Below, in pieces: positions 44,962-54,223 of a stretch of 64,000 nt of DNA. The position numbers and the translations under genes were made by a program. Every line of letters starts with the position of its first letter. The stretch's first letter is position 1. The stretch is taken from assembly GCA_025363295.1 (NCBI GenBank), contig JANYEC010000074.1, forward strand, positions 1-64,000, given 5' to 3'. Under the pieces are notes generated by a model. That model had not been told where the DNA came from, did no database searches, and worked only from the letters and a program-made list of their open reading frames with translations. This DNA comes from Akkermansiaceae bacterium (lineage in GTDB: Bacteria; Verrucomicrobiota; Verrucomicrobiia; Verrucomicrobiales; Akkermansiaceae).

Positions 44962-47497
44962 GATCCGTCCGAATCCGGTTGTCCCCGATCACGAGGTTTT
45001 ACGTAAGATTGGTGGAGGGGCCTATGGCGAGGTGTGGCTGGCGCGCGGCGTGACCGGAGCGCTGCGCGCGGTGAAAGTGGTGTGGCGCGAGGATTTTGAA
45101 GATACCCGTGGGTTTGAAAGGGAGTTCGAGGGGATCTTGAAATTCGAGCCAATGTCGCGGGACCACCCGGCACTGGTAAACATTCTCCATGTCGGGCGCA
45201 GTCCTGATAGTGTATCATTCTACTACTATGTGATGGAGATCGGTGACGACCTCACGTCCGGGCAAGATATCAATCCGATAGAATACCAGCCACGCACCTT
45301 GCGGGCGGATAACCATCAGGCAGGTGGGGTGCAGTGGGAGACGAGTGACTGCATCGACGTCGGACTGCGCTTGGCTGAAGCTCTCGATCACCTGCATGAG
45401 CGGGGATTAGCGCATCGCGATGTGAAGCCTTCTAACGTGATTTTTGTCAATGGCCGTGCCAAGCTTGCGGACATCGGACTGGTGGCGGCACGCGGGCAGC
45501 GGACATTCGTCGGGACTGAAGGATTTGTGCCACCGGAAGGCCCTGGATCGGCCCAAGCGGATGTCTATAGTTTGGGCAAGGTGCTATATGAAATTGCTAC
45601 GGGAAATGACCGCATGTCATTTCCCGAGCTGCCGGAAGAGATGCCTTCTGGGGTGGATAAAAAACGCTGGTTAGAACTCAACAAAATCATCTGCGATATT
45701 TGCGAGCCACGCATTTCCAAACGGAAAATTTCCACTGCCGCAGATCTAGCAGATGCATTGCGGCGGCTGCAGCGTGGGAAACGCAGGCGACAGAGCGGCC
45801 TTGCGGTTTGGGTGACGACCTCGATTCTGGGAGGTTTTTTCGCTTGGACCACCTGGGCCATGATCAAAGACAGCGAGTGGGTGACCCGGTGGACTGCATT
45901 GCCGCCACCGGCTCCTGCTCCGATGGGAATGTTGCGGGTATTCAGCGCTCCCGAAGGTGCCGAGGTGACCGACGCGAATGATAACTATATCGCACGCACT
46001 AACACCCCGATCATTTCGGTGAAAGTAGGAGATGATTATTATTATACGATGCGGAAAAATGGATTCCGCGAATTCATTCTGCAAGGGAAGGTCCCCATGT
46101 CGGCCGTGACGGAGCCGCTTGTTCTGTCCGGGACTCTTGAGAATTTCTCACCCCCCTTCGCCGGTGAACCGTGGAATGATCAACTGGGTAATCTCTATCA
46201 GCCGGAGGGGGACGAACACATCAGTTCGGGTTTTATGTCTAAGGGGGTATGGGCGCAGTTTGTAAAGAATGCCAAGAGATCGCCGGACACGGTAGAATAC
46301 CTGAAAATCCCGCAAAACGGAACTGAAGCCGAGGTGGTCCTATCATCAGCAGAGGATGCGAATGCGTTTTGCAACTGGCTGAGAGCGGGTGGAAAAAGGG
46401 GCGGCTATCTCACAGAAGATCACGAGGTTCAAGCCATCCGTGACACGTCGTTTGATAACGTCGGCCTTAGCGAACGTGCGCGCAAGGATGGTCTGAAGCC
46501 CTTTCGGGTAATGGTCCGTGAGATTGTCTACGGTGCCATCAATCTAACCAGCAATCCCGCAGGAGCGGACGTCTATCTGAATGGCCCATTGGTGGGAACC
46601 ACAAATGGCTCGTTGCTGATTCCAAAAGTGAAGCCCGGCAAGGTGGATTTGCTTTTGGTGTTAGAGGGATACAAGCCGCTTTCCAAGGAGATCCAGTTGA
46701 AAGAAGGGGAGACCTTTGCCGAGAGCGTGACTTTGGAAAAAAACCAAGGAGTCGTTTTCGGGAAGCCTTGGGAAAATGGGATTAAAATGCGCTTTGCCCC
46801 GGTAGAGCAGGATCTAATGGCATCCATTTGGGAAACCCGGGTGTGCGACTATGATCTGTTCGTCAAGGAATCAGGCCGTAGAGCCCCGCGCTTGCCGGAT
46901 TATCCGCAAAGTCCTAATCATCCGGTGGTGCAGGTAACCCGCGAAGATGCCGAGGCATTTTGTGAGTGGCTGACCCAGCGCGAGCGGAAAGATGAGAGGA
47001 TCGCACAGTCTCATGTGTATCGACTTCCCACCGACCTAGAATGGAGCTTGATGGCCGGTCTTAAGGAAGAGGAGGGGATCAGCCCCGGTTGGCGGGATGC
47101 TCGTAAAGAGCGGACTTTCCCATGGGGCGCGGACTGGCCAACTGTAGGCGCAGTGGGGAATTTTGCAGATGTGACCACCTCTCGAACCCCCGGCGTTTCT
47201 ATCGACCAGACCATTCCAAATTATGATGATGGCTTCGCCTACGCTGCCCCTGTTGGCTCCTTTGCTCCAAATTTTTACGGTCTCTATGATCTCAGCGGGA
47301 ACGTTCAAGAATGGGTCGGGGATGAATACTCTAAACTCGGGAATAATCAGCTAGGCGTGCTGCGTGGCGGAGGCTGGAACACCTATCAGTTTGAAAATCT
47401 CTACACAGGTGCGCGAAATGCGGTGCCGCCGAAATTCCAAGATTGGATCTATGGTTTCCGCGTCGTGCTTGCCAAGGTGCCAGTCAAAGCGGAATGA
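44951..47497 (+). CDS. Transmembrane Ser/Thr kinase with two PEGA and two FGE-sulfatase-type domains
   Basis: An 848-residue receptor-like kinase. The kinase domain (about 15-270) has 'GGGAYGEVW' (G-loop), 'RAVKVVW' (Lys), 'HRDVKPSNVIF' and 'ADIGL', where DIG replaces DFG. A membrane segment lies near 284-304. Outside, a PEGA-like unit ('LRVFSAPEGAEV', about 327-400), a reduced FGE/SUMF1-like unit ('VVLSSAEDANAFCNWLRAGG'), a second PEGA ('LTSNPAGADVYLNG', about 530-600) and a full FGE-sulfatase-type domain ('YDLSGNVQEWVGDEY', 'VLRGGGWNT', 'YGFRVV') follow. The extracellular half may sense a ligand or wall polymer and pass the signal to the kinase and the overlapping sigma factor. Confidence 0.9.
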   Translation: MAIKIRPNPVVPDHEVLRKIGGGAYGEVWLARGVTGALRAVKVVWREDFEDTRGFEREFEGILKFEPMSRDHPALVNILHVGRSPDSVSFYYYVMEIGDDLTSGQDINPIEYQPRTLRADNHQAGGVQWETSDCIDVGLRLAEALDHLHERGLAHRDVKPSNVIFVNGRAKLADIGLVAARGQRTFVGTEGFVPPEGPGSAQADVYSLGKVLYEIATGNDRMSFPELPEEMPSGVDKKRWLELNKIICDICEPRISKRKISTAADLADALRRLQRGKRRRQSGLAVWVTTSILGGFFAWTTWAMIKDSEWVTRWTALPPPAPAPMGMLRVFSAPEGAEVTDANDNYIARTNTPIISVKVGDDYYYTMRKNGFREFILQGKVPMSAVTEPLVLSGTLENFSPPFAGEPWNDQLGNLYQPEGDEHISSGFMSKGVWAQFVKNAKRSPDTVEYLKIPQNGTEAEVVLSSAEDANAFCNWLRAGGKRGGYLTEDHEVQAIRDTSFDNVGLSERARKDGLKPFRVMVREIVYGAINLTSNPAGADVYLNGPLVGTTNGSLLIPKVKPGKVDLLLVLEGYKPLSKEIQLKEGETFAESVTLEKNQGVVFGKPWENGIKMRFAPVEQDLMASIWETRVCDYDLFVKESGRRAPRLPDYPQSPNHPVVQVTREDAEAFCEWLTQRERKDERIAQSHVYRLPTDLEWSLMAGLKEEEGISPGWRDARKERTFPWGADWPTVGAVGNFADVTTSRTPGVSIDQTIPNYDDGFAYAAPVGSFAPNFYGLYDLSGNVQEWVGDEYSKLGNNQLGVLRGGGWNTYQFENLYTGARNAVPPKFQDWIYGFRVVLAKVPVKAE

Positions 47498-47527
47498 TTC
47501 ACTGGTCACAAACAATCTCTATCAATC

Positions 47528-47941
47528 ATGGTTGAAATCAAACTCACTTACGAAGGCGATCTGCATTGCAACGCAGTGCACGGCCCCTCTGGACAGACTC
47601 TCGACACCGATGCGCCCGTGGACAACAACGGTCGGGGTTTGGCTTTTTCTCCGACGGATCTTGTCGCCACAGCGCTTGGTTCCTGCATGGCCACCGTGAT
47701 TGGCATCGTTGCGAAGCGGAAGGAAATCGCCGTAGAGGGGATGACTGTGGCCGTGCGTAAGTTCATGTCTGAAGATCAGCCACGTCGCATCAAGCGGTTG
47801 GAGCTCGACCTGGAAGTGCCGCTTCCAGGCTCGCACCCGGATCGCAAGCTGCTCGAAAGTGCCGCCCGCAGTTGTCCGGTGCACCACAGCATCCATCCGG
47901 AGATTGAGGTCGTAATGCACTGGAAATGGCTAAACGGCTGA
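47528..47941 (+). CDS. OsmC/Ohr-family protein
   Basis: A 137-residue cytosolic protein of the OsmC fold, which reduces organic hydroperoxides or acts on other thiol substrates. The two conserved cysteines are in 'ALGSCMATVIGI' and 'ARSCPVHHSI'. 'PTDLVATALGSC' is the family core. It is closest in style to YhfA-type members. It follows the kinase by 30 bp and precedes the sulfite reductase genes by 145 bp; a thiol or redox theme links it to the latter. Confidence 0.92.
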   Translation: MVEIKLTYEGDLHCNAVHGPSGQTLDTDAPVDNNGRGLAFSPTDLVATALGSCMATVIGIVAKRKEIAVEGMTVAVRKFMSEDQPRRIKRLELDLEVPLPGSHPDRKLLESAARSCPVHHSIHPEIEVVMHWKWLNG

Positions 47942-48021
47942 GTCTGGAGCAGTTTAACCAACACTTTTAAACTCGGTTTCGGCACTGAGAAATCCTTGTT
48001 TTTCGGCAAAAAAAAGTTGCG

Positions 48022-48054
48022 TTCGCGGGGCTTTGCATGCACGTTTTCCCCGAA
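48022..48054 (+). promoter_or_regulatory. Imperfect hairpin in the cysJ leader
   Basis: In the 145 bp before cysJ, TTCgcGGGG and CCCCGAA pair around a loop containing the palindrome TGCATGCA. It could be an operator or leader structure for sulfate-assimilation control. An A-rich run precedes it. It matches no riboswitch class I know. The cysJ start itself has TAAGGATTATG, with a recognisable but closely spaced Shine-Dalgarno core. Confidence 0.3.
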
Positions 48055-48086
48055 ACCTCATAAAACAAGGTAATTAACTAAGGATT

Positions 48087-49859
48087 ATGCTTCCAGAGCA
48101 CGCCCCATTCACAACTGACCAGCGCCGTGCGTTGGACTCGCTGCTTATTGGCCTCGATCCCGTGCAGCGCGGATGGCTCAGCGGCTTTCTTGCCGCCGGT
48201 GCCGCGCCCTCCCCCTCGCCAGTCGCCGCTGCTCCGGTTTCCGCTGGGAAACTAACGGTGCTTTATGGAACCGAGTCGGGGAATTCCGAATCTTTAGCGG
48301 ATCGCGCAGTAAAGGATGCCAAAAAGCGTGGCTTCCAAGCGGTCATGAAAAACATGTCCGACATTTCGCCCGCAGATCTCGCGAAGTCCTCGAATCTGCT
48401 GGTGATTATCTCGACATGGGGCGACGGCGAACCTCCGGAAACCGCCACTTCATTTTACAAAGAATTCATGTCCGCAAATCTTTCGCTTTCCGGCGTGCGT
48501 TTTTCAGTCTGTGCGTTGGGTGACACTTCCTATGAGAAGTTCTGCCAGACGGGGAAAGACATCGATGCTCGCCTCGAAGCACTCGGGGCAGTCCGCGTTT
48601 TTCCCCGTCAAGATTGCGATGTGGACTACGAGGAAAATTACTCCGATTGGCTCGCTGGCTCGCTTTCCGCGTTGGCTCCAGCATCCGCAGCGCCGGTGGC
48701 TGCCTTCGTCGCCCCTCCAATCGCGTCAGGAGTGGAATATGGGAAAAAGAACCCGTTCCCTGCTGAGACGATCGACACCGTCGTGCTCAATGGCGAGGGC
48801 TCTTTCAAAGAAACGCTACACCTCGAATTTTCACTCGCGGGCTCGGGACTGACCTATGAACCAGGCGATGCGCTTGCGGTTCTCCCGGTCAATGCTCCGA
48901 ATGTGATTAAGGCGATTCTCGAAGCTGCCAAACTCACGGGTAACGAAGAAGTCGAGGTGAAGAACGTAGGCCGCAAACTGCTCGCGGATGCGCTTCGCGA
49001 AGACTACGACATCACAGCTCTGTCTCGCGCAGTCCTAACCAAACTCGCCGATGCCCTCGATTCCACGGTTTTGCGCGGTTTGTTAGCGGACGATGCGAAA
49101 GATCGGCTCAAGGAATACAGCGCAGGGCGAGAGATCATCGATGCGATCCTAGACTTCGCTCCTAAAGGCCTTTCCGCCGATAAGCTCACTGGCATTTTCC
49201 GAAAGCTTCCGCCGCGGCTTTATTCGATCGCTTCCAGCCCGCTGGCCCACGCTGATGAAGTTCATCTCACGGTAGCTGCGGTTCGTTACGAAACCCACGG
49301 TCGCCAGCGCAAGGGCGTTTGCTCCACCTATCTGGCCGACCTCGTGAAATCGGGCGATCCAGTGCAAATATTCGTTCAACCTAACAAAAATTTCCGCCTT
49401 CCCACTGACTCTTCCACGCCGGTGATCATGGTCGGTCCTGGCACGGGCGTTGCGCCATTTCGGGCTTTTGTCGAACACCGCGCCACCCTCGGTGGCAGTG
49501 GGAAGAACTGGCTATTTTTTGGCGATCAGCATTATACCTACGATTTCCTCTATCAGCTCGAATGGCAGGATTTTCTGAAAGACGGTGCACTCACCCGCCT
49601 CGATGTCGCATTTTCCCGCGATCAACCGGAGAAAGTCTATGTCCAAGACCGCATGATTGAGCATTCGAAAGAACTCTATCAGTGGCTGCAAGAGGGCGCT
49701 CACTTCTACGTGTGTGGCGATGCTAACCGAATGGCTCACGACGTCCACAAGGCTCTAATCTCGGTCGTCGAGAGTCAGGCGGGAATCTCCCACGAGGCTG
49801 CCGAGGCTTACGTCGAGGATCTTAAGAAAACCAAACGCTATCAACGCGACGTCTATTGA
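48087..49859 (+). CDS. cysJ: Sulfite reductase flavoprotein subunit CysJ
   Basis: The NADPH-dependent flavoprotein that passes electrons to the sulfite reductase haemoprotein. A 50-residue N-terminal helical part typical of CysJ ('RRALDSLLIGLDPVQRGWLS') precedes a flavodoxin domain ('VLYGTESGNSESLADR', 'STWGDGEPPE', 'ALGDTSYEKFC'). The FAD-binding reductase domain ('PRLYSIASS', 'KGVCSTYL') and the NADPH domain ('IMVGPGTGVAPFRAF', 'FYVCGDANRM', ending in the aromatic 'RYQRDVY') follow. At 590 residues it is full length. It starts the cysJ-I-H group. Confidence 0.96.
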   Translation: MLPEHAPFTTDQRRALDSLLIGLDPVQRGWLSGFLAAGAAPSPSPVAAAPVSAGKLTVLYGTESGNSESLADRAVKDAKKRGFQAVMKNMSDISPADLAKSSNLLVIISTWGDGEPPETATSFYKEFMSANLSLSGVRFSVCALGDTSYEKFCQTGKDIDARLEALGAVRVFPRQDCDVDYEENYSDWLAGSLSALAPASAAPVAAFVAPPIASGVEYGKKNPFPAETIDTVVLNGEGSFKETLHLEFSLAGSGLTYEPGDALAVLPVNAPNVIKAILEAAKLTGNEEVEVKNVGRKLLADALREDYDITALSRAVLTKLADALDSTVLRGLLADDAKDRLKEYSAGREIIDAILDFAPKGLSADKLTGIFRKLPPRLYSIASSPLAHADEVHLTVAAVRYETHGRQRKGVCSTYLADLVKSGDPVQIFVQPNKNFRLPTDSSTPVIMVGPGTGVAPFRAFVEHRATLGGSGKNWLFFGDQHYTYDFLYQLEWQDFLKDGALTRLDVAFSRDQPEKVYVQDRMIEHSKELYQWLQEGAHFYVCGDANRMAHDVHKALISVVESQAGISHEAAEAYVEDLKKTKRYQRDVY

Positions 49860-49883
49860 TCTCAATTTTAAATTCCATTTCCC

Positions 49884-51605
49884 ATGTCCGAGAAAAAACT
49901 CTCAGCGAACGAATACATCAAGATCGACAGCAACTATCTCCGCGGCACCATCGCCGAGGGGCTGGCTGATCTATCCACCGGAGCGATGGTCGAGGACGAC
50001 CAGCAGCTCCTGAAATTCCATGGCACCTATCAGCAGGACGACCGCGACATCCGCGCCGGACGCCGCAAGCACAAGCTGGAGAAGGCTTATTCTTTCATGA
50101 TTCGTATCCGCGTTCCTGGCGGTGTCGCCACCCCGGCGCAGTGGTTAGAAACAGATCGTCTTGCCACACAGTATGCGAACGGCACCATCAAGCTCACCAC
50201 GCGCCAAGCGTTCCAGTTCCACGGCATCATCAAAACCAACCTCAAACGCACGATCAAGGAGATCAACCAGTGCGCCATGGACACCATCGCCGCATGCGGT
50301 GACGTGAATCGCAACGTGATGTGCAATCCAAATCCATATCTATCAGAAATCCATGCACAGGCATTGCAAGCTGCCAAGGATATCTCCACACACCTCACTC
50401 CGCAGACTCGCGCCTATCATGAGATCTGGCTAGATGGCGAGAAAATCGAATCGAGCGAAGAAGAGATCGAACCGATCTATGGCAAGACCTATCTGCCGCG
50501 TAAATTTAAGATCACCATCGCGGTGCCGCCATCCAATGATGTCGATATCTATGCGAACTGCCTTTCGTTCATCGCGATCGTGGAGGGCGGCAAGCTCGTC
50601 GGCTACAACGTCGCCGTCGGCGGCGGCATGGGCTCGACTCACGGAAATGAAGCCACCTATCCGCGGATTGCGGACGTGATCGGTTTTTGCACTCCAGAGC
50701 AGGTGGTGGACGTCGCGGAAAAGGTCGTGCTCGTGCAGCGTGATTTCGGAGACCGCACGGACCGCAAGCACTCGCGTTTCAAATACACCGTGGATGACCG
50801 CGGCCCCGACTGGATTCTTGCCAAGATCAATGAGTATCTCGGCTATAATCTTGGCCCTGTGCGCGATTTTAAATTCGAGGATAACGGCGACCGCTACGGC
50901 TGGACCGAAGATACTAACGGGAATTCCCACCTCACCCTATTCATCGCCGGGGGGCGCGTGCTCGACACTCCCTCCTATCCGATGCGCACCGGCCTCCGCG
51001 AGATCGCGAAGATCCACGATGGCGACTTCCGCCTTACCGCGAATCAGAATCTAATCATTGCTAACGTATCCCCAGCCAAACGCTTAGAGATTGAAAGTCT
51101 GTTGGAGAAATACGGCATTCAAGACAGCCACCTGAAAAGCGCGTTGCGGCTCAACTCGCTGGCCTGCGTTGCGCTGCCGACTTGCGCACTCGCACTTGCC
51201 GAAGCCGAGCGTTTTCTCCCAGATCTCCTCACCAATCTCGAACAGTCGTTAGAGGAAAATGGTTTGCGCCACGATGCGATCACCATCCGGATGACCGGTT
51301 GTCCGAATGGTTGCGCACGTCCGTTCATCTCGGAAATCGGCTTCGTCGGACGTGGACCCGACCGCTACAATGTTTATCTCGGCGGTGGATTCGCCGGCCA
51401 GCGTCTCTCGAAACTCTATCGGGAAGACGTCACGGCAGCAGACATCCAACCCTTGCTCGCTCCGATTTTCAGCCACTATGCCAAGGCACGAAATGATGGC
51501 GAGCGCTTTGGTGACTTCTGTATTCGCACAGGTTATGTGAATGCCACCATCCAAGGGCCTGATTTCCACAAGAATATCAAGCCAGAGGCGCAAGTCGCCG
51601 TTTAA
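49884..51605 (+). CDS. cysI: Sulfite reductase haemoprotein subunit CysI
   Basis: The sirohaem/4Fe-4S subunit that reduces sulfite to sulfide with six electrons, in the cytosol. Seen are '[11 protein letters not shown]' (sirohaem-side arginines), '[13 protein letters not shown]', '[15 protein letters not shown]', and the four cluster cysteines in 'CVALPTC' and '[10 protein letters not shown]'. 573 residues is normal. It begins 24 bp after cysJ and is followed 23 bp later by cysH, a clear operon. Confidence 0.97.
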   Translation: MSEKKLSANEYIKIDSNYLRGTIAEGLADLSTGAMVEDDQQLLKFHGTYQQDDRDIRAGRRKHKLEKAYSFMIRIRVPGGVATPAQWLETDRLATQYANGTIKLTTRQAFQFHGIIKTNLKRTIKEINQCAMDTIAACGDVNRNVMCNPNPYLSEIHAQALQAAKDISTHLTPQTRAYHEIWLDGEKIESSEEEIEPIYGKTYLPRKFKITIAVPPSNDVDIYANCLSFIAIVEGGKLVGYNVAVGGGMGSTHGNEATYPRIADVIGFCTPEQVVDVAEKVVLVQRDFGDRTDRKHSRFKYTVDDRGPDWILAKINEYLGYNLGPVRDFKFEDNGDRYGWTEDTNGNSHLTLFIAGGRVLDTPSYPMRTGLREIAKIHDGDFRLTANQNLIIANVSPAKRLEIESLLEKYGIQDSHLKSALRLNSLACVALPTCALALAEAERFLPDLLTNLEQSLEENGLRHDAITIRMTGCPNGCARPFISEIGFVGRGPDRYNVYLGGGFAGQRLSKLYREDVTAADIQPLLAPIFSHYAKARNDGERFGDFCIRTGYVNATIQGPDFHKNIKPEAQVAV

Positions 51606-51628
51606 TTTTTACTAACGCTAACTCCGCC

Positions 51629-52375
51629 ATGGAAGCGCTCAAATTCGAAATACCTCCTGTGATCTCCCACGATATTGATCCCGCAGAACTCTCTGCGGTT
51701 CTCGCGCCAATGCGTGCGGGGGAGCGACTCCGCGCTCTTTATGACCAGCTCGGTGACCGCCTCGTGGCCACCACCAGTTTTGGGATCCAAGCGGCGGTCA
51801 TGCTGCATTTGATCCACGAACACGCGCCCAAGGTTCCAGTGGTCTTTATTGATACCGGATTTCTATTTCCTGAAACCTATCAATATGCCGAGGAATTGAC
51901 AGCGAAGCTCAACCTTGACCTTAGAATCTATCAACCCACGGTTTCCGCTGCGCGCCTCCAAGCGATCTACGGAAACCTCTGGGAAAACGGCAAAGAAGGT
52001 GCGGATCGCTACGGCCTTATCACCAAAGTGGAGCCGATGAACCGTGCCTTGCGGGAGACAGGAGCGGACGTCTGGCTCAGTGGTCTGCGTCGTTCCCAAT
52101 CGCAGAGCCGAGTGGACCGTCCCTTCGTGGAGCAGCAGAAAAAAACCGTAAAAGCTTATCCGATCCTTGATTGGGCAGACGCGCAGGTCGATCTCTACTT
52201 CTATCAGAATAGCCTTCCACGCCATCCGCTCGCGGAAAAGGGCTATGTGACGATGGGTGATTGGCACAGCACACGTCCTTCCGTAGATGGATCGGCGGAG
52301 TCCACGCGCTTCGACGGTGAAAAGTTCGAGTGCGGCTTGCACCTTGACTCCGGGACTCCAGATTTCCAGATTTGA
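51629..52375 (+). CDS. cysH: Phosphoadenylyl-sulfate reductase CysH
   Basis: It reduces PAPS to sulfite with thioredoxin electrons. It shows 'VATTSFGIQAAVMLHLIHEH' (PP-loop), 'PVVFIDTGFLFPET', 'WLSGLRRSQSQSR', and the catalytic Cys in 'KFECGLH' at the end. The cysteine pairs that hold an iron-sulfur cluster in APS-type enzymes are not present, so the PAPS type is more likely. 248 residues. An inverted repeat overlaps its 3' end. Confidence 0.95.
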   Translation: MEALKFEIPPVISHDIDPAELSAVLAPMRAGERLRALYDQLGDRLVATTSFGIQAAVMLHLIHEHAPKVPVVFIDTGFLFPETYQYAEELTAKLNLDLRIYQPTVSAARLQAIYGNLWENGKEGADRYGLITKVEPMNRALRETGADVWLSGLRRSQSQSRVDRPFVEQQKKTVKAYPILDWADAQVDLYFYQNSLPRHPLAEKGYVTMGDWHSTRPSVDGSAESTRFDGEKFECGLHLDSGTPDFQI

Positions 52376-52470
52376 GACAAGATATAAGACTTAATACAAT
52401 CTAATGATCATCAATCGCCGTCACGTAATTATATCTTTTGTGCGTCTTACATCTTGAATTTTTGTGTCTC
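52374..52470. repeat. Long inverted repeat in the cysH-cysK gap
   Basis: CAAGATATAAGAC (52378-52390) pairs with GTCTTACATCTTG (52444-52456) with one mismatch, and GAGACA (52374-52379) pairs with TGTCTC (52465-52470). The left arm overlaps the cysH stop. The AT-rich loop of about 50 nt and the arms make up most of the 125 bp spacer. It could attenuate or process the transcript before cysK, or be a small palindromic repeat element. Confidence 0.5.
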
Positions 52471-52500
52471 ATTTTTAATCTCCAAACCTAACAAATACTC

Positions 52501-53460
52501 ATGAACATCGCCGAAAACATGGTTGCCACCGTTGGTAATACTCCTCTGATCCGCCTTAATCACGTCACCGTCGGTCTCGCCGCCGAGATCTGTGTGAAAG
52601 CCGAATTTTTCAACCCGCTTTTCAGTGTGAAAGACCGGATCGGCAAGGCCATGATCGAAGCCGCTGAGAAAGACGGGTCGCTCAAGCCCGGTGGCCTCAT
52701 CATCGAGCCAACATCCGGGAACACCGGAATTGCTCTCGCCTTCATCGCACGCTCCAAAGGCTATCGCTGTATTTTAACGATGCCTGAGAGTATGTCGATC
52801 GAACGCCGAGTTTTACTCCGTCTGTTAGGCGCAGAAATTGTACTCACCCCGCGTGCCCGAGGCATGAATGGTGCCATCGCGATGGCGAAAAAGTTGATCG
52901 AGGAAAACCCCGGTTCATTCGGTCCGGGACAATTCGACAATCCTGCCAACCCGCAAGTCCACCGCGAGACAACCGCCGAAGAAATCTGGCGCGATACCGA
53001 CGGTGAAGTGGATGTGTTTGTGGCCGCCGTCGGCACGGGTGGCACACTCACCGGTGTGGGGGAGGTTCTAAAATCCCGCCGGGATGTGAAAGTTTTCGCA
53101 GTTGAACCAGTAGGAAGTCCCGTAATCTCGGGGGGCCAACCTGGGCCTCACATGATTCAGGGCATCGGAGCCGGTTTCATCCCAAAAAACCTCAATGTCT
53201 CGGTCATCGACGAGGTCATTCTCGTTTCAAATGAGGATGCAATCGCCACCGCTCAAGCACTTGCCCAACAGGAAGGACTACCCGCAGGAATTTCAACCGG
53301 GGCCAATGTGTGGGCGGCCATCCAGATCGCCAAGCGCCCTGAATTCAAAGGCAAACGAATTGTGACCATTGGATGTTCATCCACCGAGCGCTACCTCTCC
53401 ACCGCACTCGCAGAAAAAGTCCGTGAAGAAGTGGTCAACTTACCGGTTCACGAAATCTAA
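52501..53460 (+). CDS. cysK: Cysteine synthase A (O-acetylserine sulfhydrylase)
   Basis: A PLP enzyme that makes cysteine from O-acetylserine and sulfide. It has 'VGNTPLIRL', 'FNPLFSVKDRIGKAMI' with the PLP Lys, 'PTSGNTGIALAFIA', 'VGTGGTLTGVGEVL' and 'TIGCSSTERYLS' in the phosphate/PLP region. 319 residues, typical of CysK. It receives the sulfide made by the upstream CysJI and completes the pathway. A strong terminator follows 17 bp later. Confidence 0.96.
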   Translation: MNIAENMVATVGNTPLIRLNHVTVGLAAEICVKAEFFNPLFSVKDRIGKAMIEAAEKDGSLKPGGLIIEPTSGNTGIALAFIARSKGYRCILTMPESMSIERRVLLRLLGAEIVLTPRARGMNGAIAMAKKLIEENPGSFGPGQFDNPANPQVHRETTAEEIWRDTDGEVDVFVAAVGTGGTLTGVGEVLKSRRDVKVFAVEPVGSPVISGGQPGPHMIQGIGAGFIPKNLNVSVIDEVILVSNEDAIATAQALAQQEGLPAGISTGANVWAAIQIAKRPEFKGKRIVTIGCSSTERYLSTALAEKVREEVVNLPVHEI

Positions 53461-53476
53461 CTTTTAAATTGTAAGT

Positions 53477-53516
53477 GACGCCGGTGCTTTCCCGCAAAGC
53501 CCCGGCGTCTTTATTT
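53477..53516 (+). terminator. Intrinsic terminator after cysK
   Basis: GACGCCGG pairs perfectly with CCGGCGTC, and inside it GCTTT pairs with AAAGC; TTTATTT follows. This two-step GC-rich stem with a U-tract ends the sulfate-assimilation operon. On the minus strand the U-tract is poor, so it is not a good terminator for the converging LolA-like gene. Confidence 0.92.
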
Positions 53517-53535
53517 CTCGATGAAATTTAGAACC

Positions 53536-54162
53536 TCACTTCAGGGTAAGCCCTGCTAGATTCGGCTTAAAGAGGGAATCGGGGAGGGGAGTGTTGATGT
53601 GTGAATTACGGAAAATGGTCCTCACTCGCGACTTGTCTTGGAGTTCAAGTTCGAGCGCTGTTAGTTCGTTTTTGACTGGATCAATATCGAGAAAAATCCA
53701 CGGCACCTGCGAACGCATCCGGCGGTCTTTGGCCTTGAGCGTGTATTGGGAGATGCCAGAGGTGACGCGAGATTCGATGATTTCAAACGCGGATTGAAAA
53801 GCCTCGGGCGACTCGAATGCCTTGCCTGAAAGTAGCGAGAAACGAGCGGCTTGCGGAGAGTCCGCGGAAATCTGCTGGGCGGTTTTTTGCGCAGATTCGA
53901 TCAGTGTTAGAGTTTGTCCATCGGAGACAGCTAGCGTCTCGGCTGGCTCGCCCAGTTGCCAGCGGAACTTCCCAGGCTTCACGAAGGATAGCCGGCCATT
54001 CGCTGAGGTTGGTTCTTTCAAAGCGGGTAGTTTGCGCTCTTGTGTGAAAGTGATGTCAAGCGACTGGATTGATGGTTGGCGCTTGAGCCATGCATCGAGC
54101 ACGGCATTGTCCGCGCGCAGGGTGGCGAGACTGAAAACGACAAATATAATGCTGTGGCGCAT
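53536..54162 (-). CDS. LolA-like outer-membrane lipoprotein carrier
   Basis: A 208-residue exported protein with a short signal peptide (MRHSIIFVVFSLATLRA). 'SIQSLDITFTQERKLPALKE' and 'GRLSFVKPGKFRWQL' are the LolA/LppX-type half-barrel entry, and 'WIFLDIDPVKNELTALELEL' follows. LolA ferries lipoproteins across the periplasm; this divergent branch often lies near MMPL/RND exporters, and one is encoded two genes upstream. It could therefore serve lipid or glycolipid export instead of general lipoprotein sorting. Confidence 0.78.
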   Translation of the reverse strand: MRHSIIFVVFSLATLRADNAVLDAWLKRQPSIQSLDITFTQERKLPALKEPTSANGRLSFVKPGKFRWQLGEPAETLAVSDGQTLTLIESAQKTAQQISADSPQAARFSLLSGKAFESPEAFQSAFEIIESRVTSGISQYTLKAKDRRMRSQVPWIFLDIDPVKNELTALELELQDKSRVRTIFRNSHINTPLPDSLFKPNLAGLTLK

Positions 54163-54223
54163 GGTGGGTCCAGTTTCGCGAGTGAGTAGGAAGTTACAAG
54201 TGCGCAGATTTTCCTTATCTGGC

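Noticed and set aside
44951-47497. Reading the FGE-sulfatase domain as an active formylglycine-generating enzyme
   Set aside because: The domain is fused outside a kinase and a membrane helix, and no sulfatase is nearby. In such fusions this fold more often acts as a binding module.
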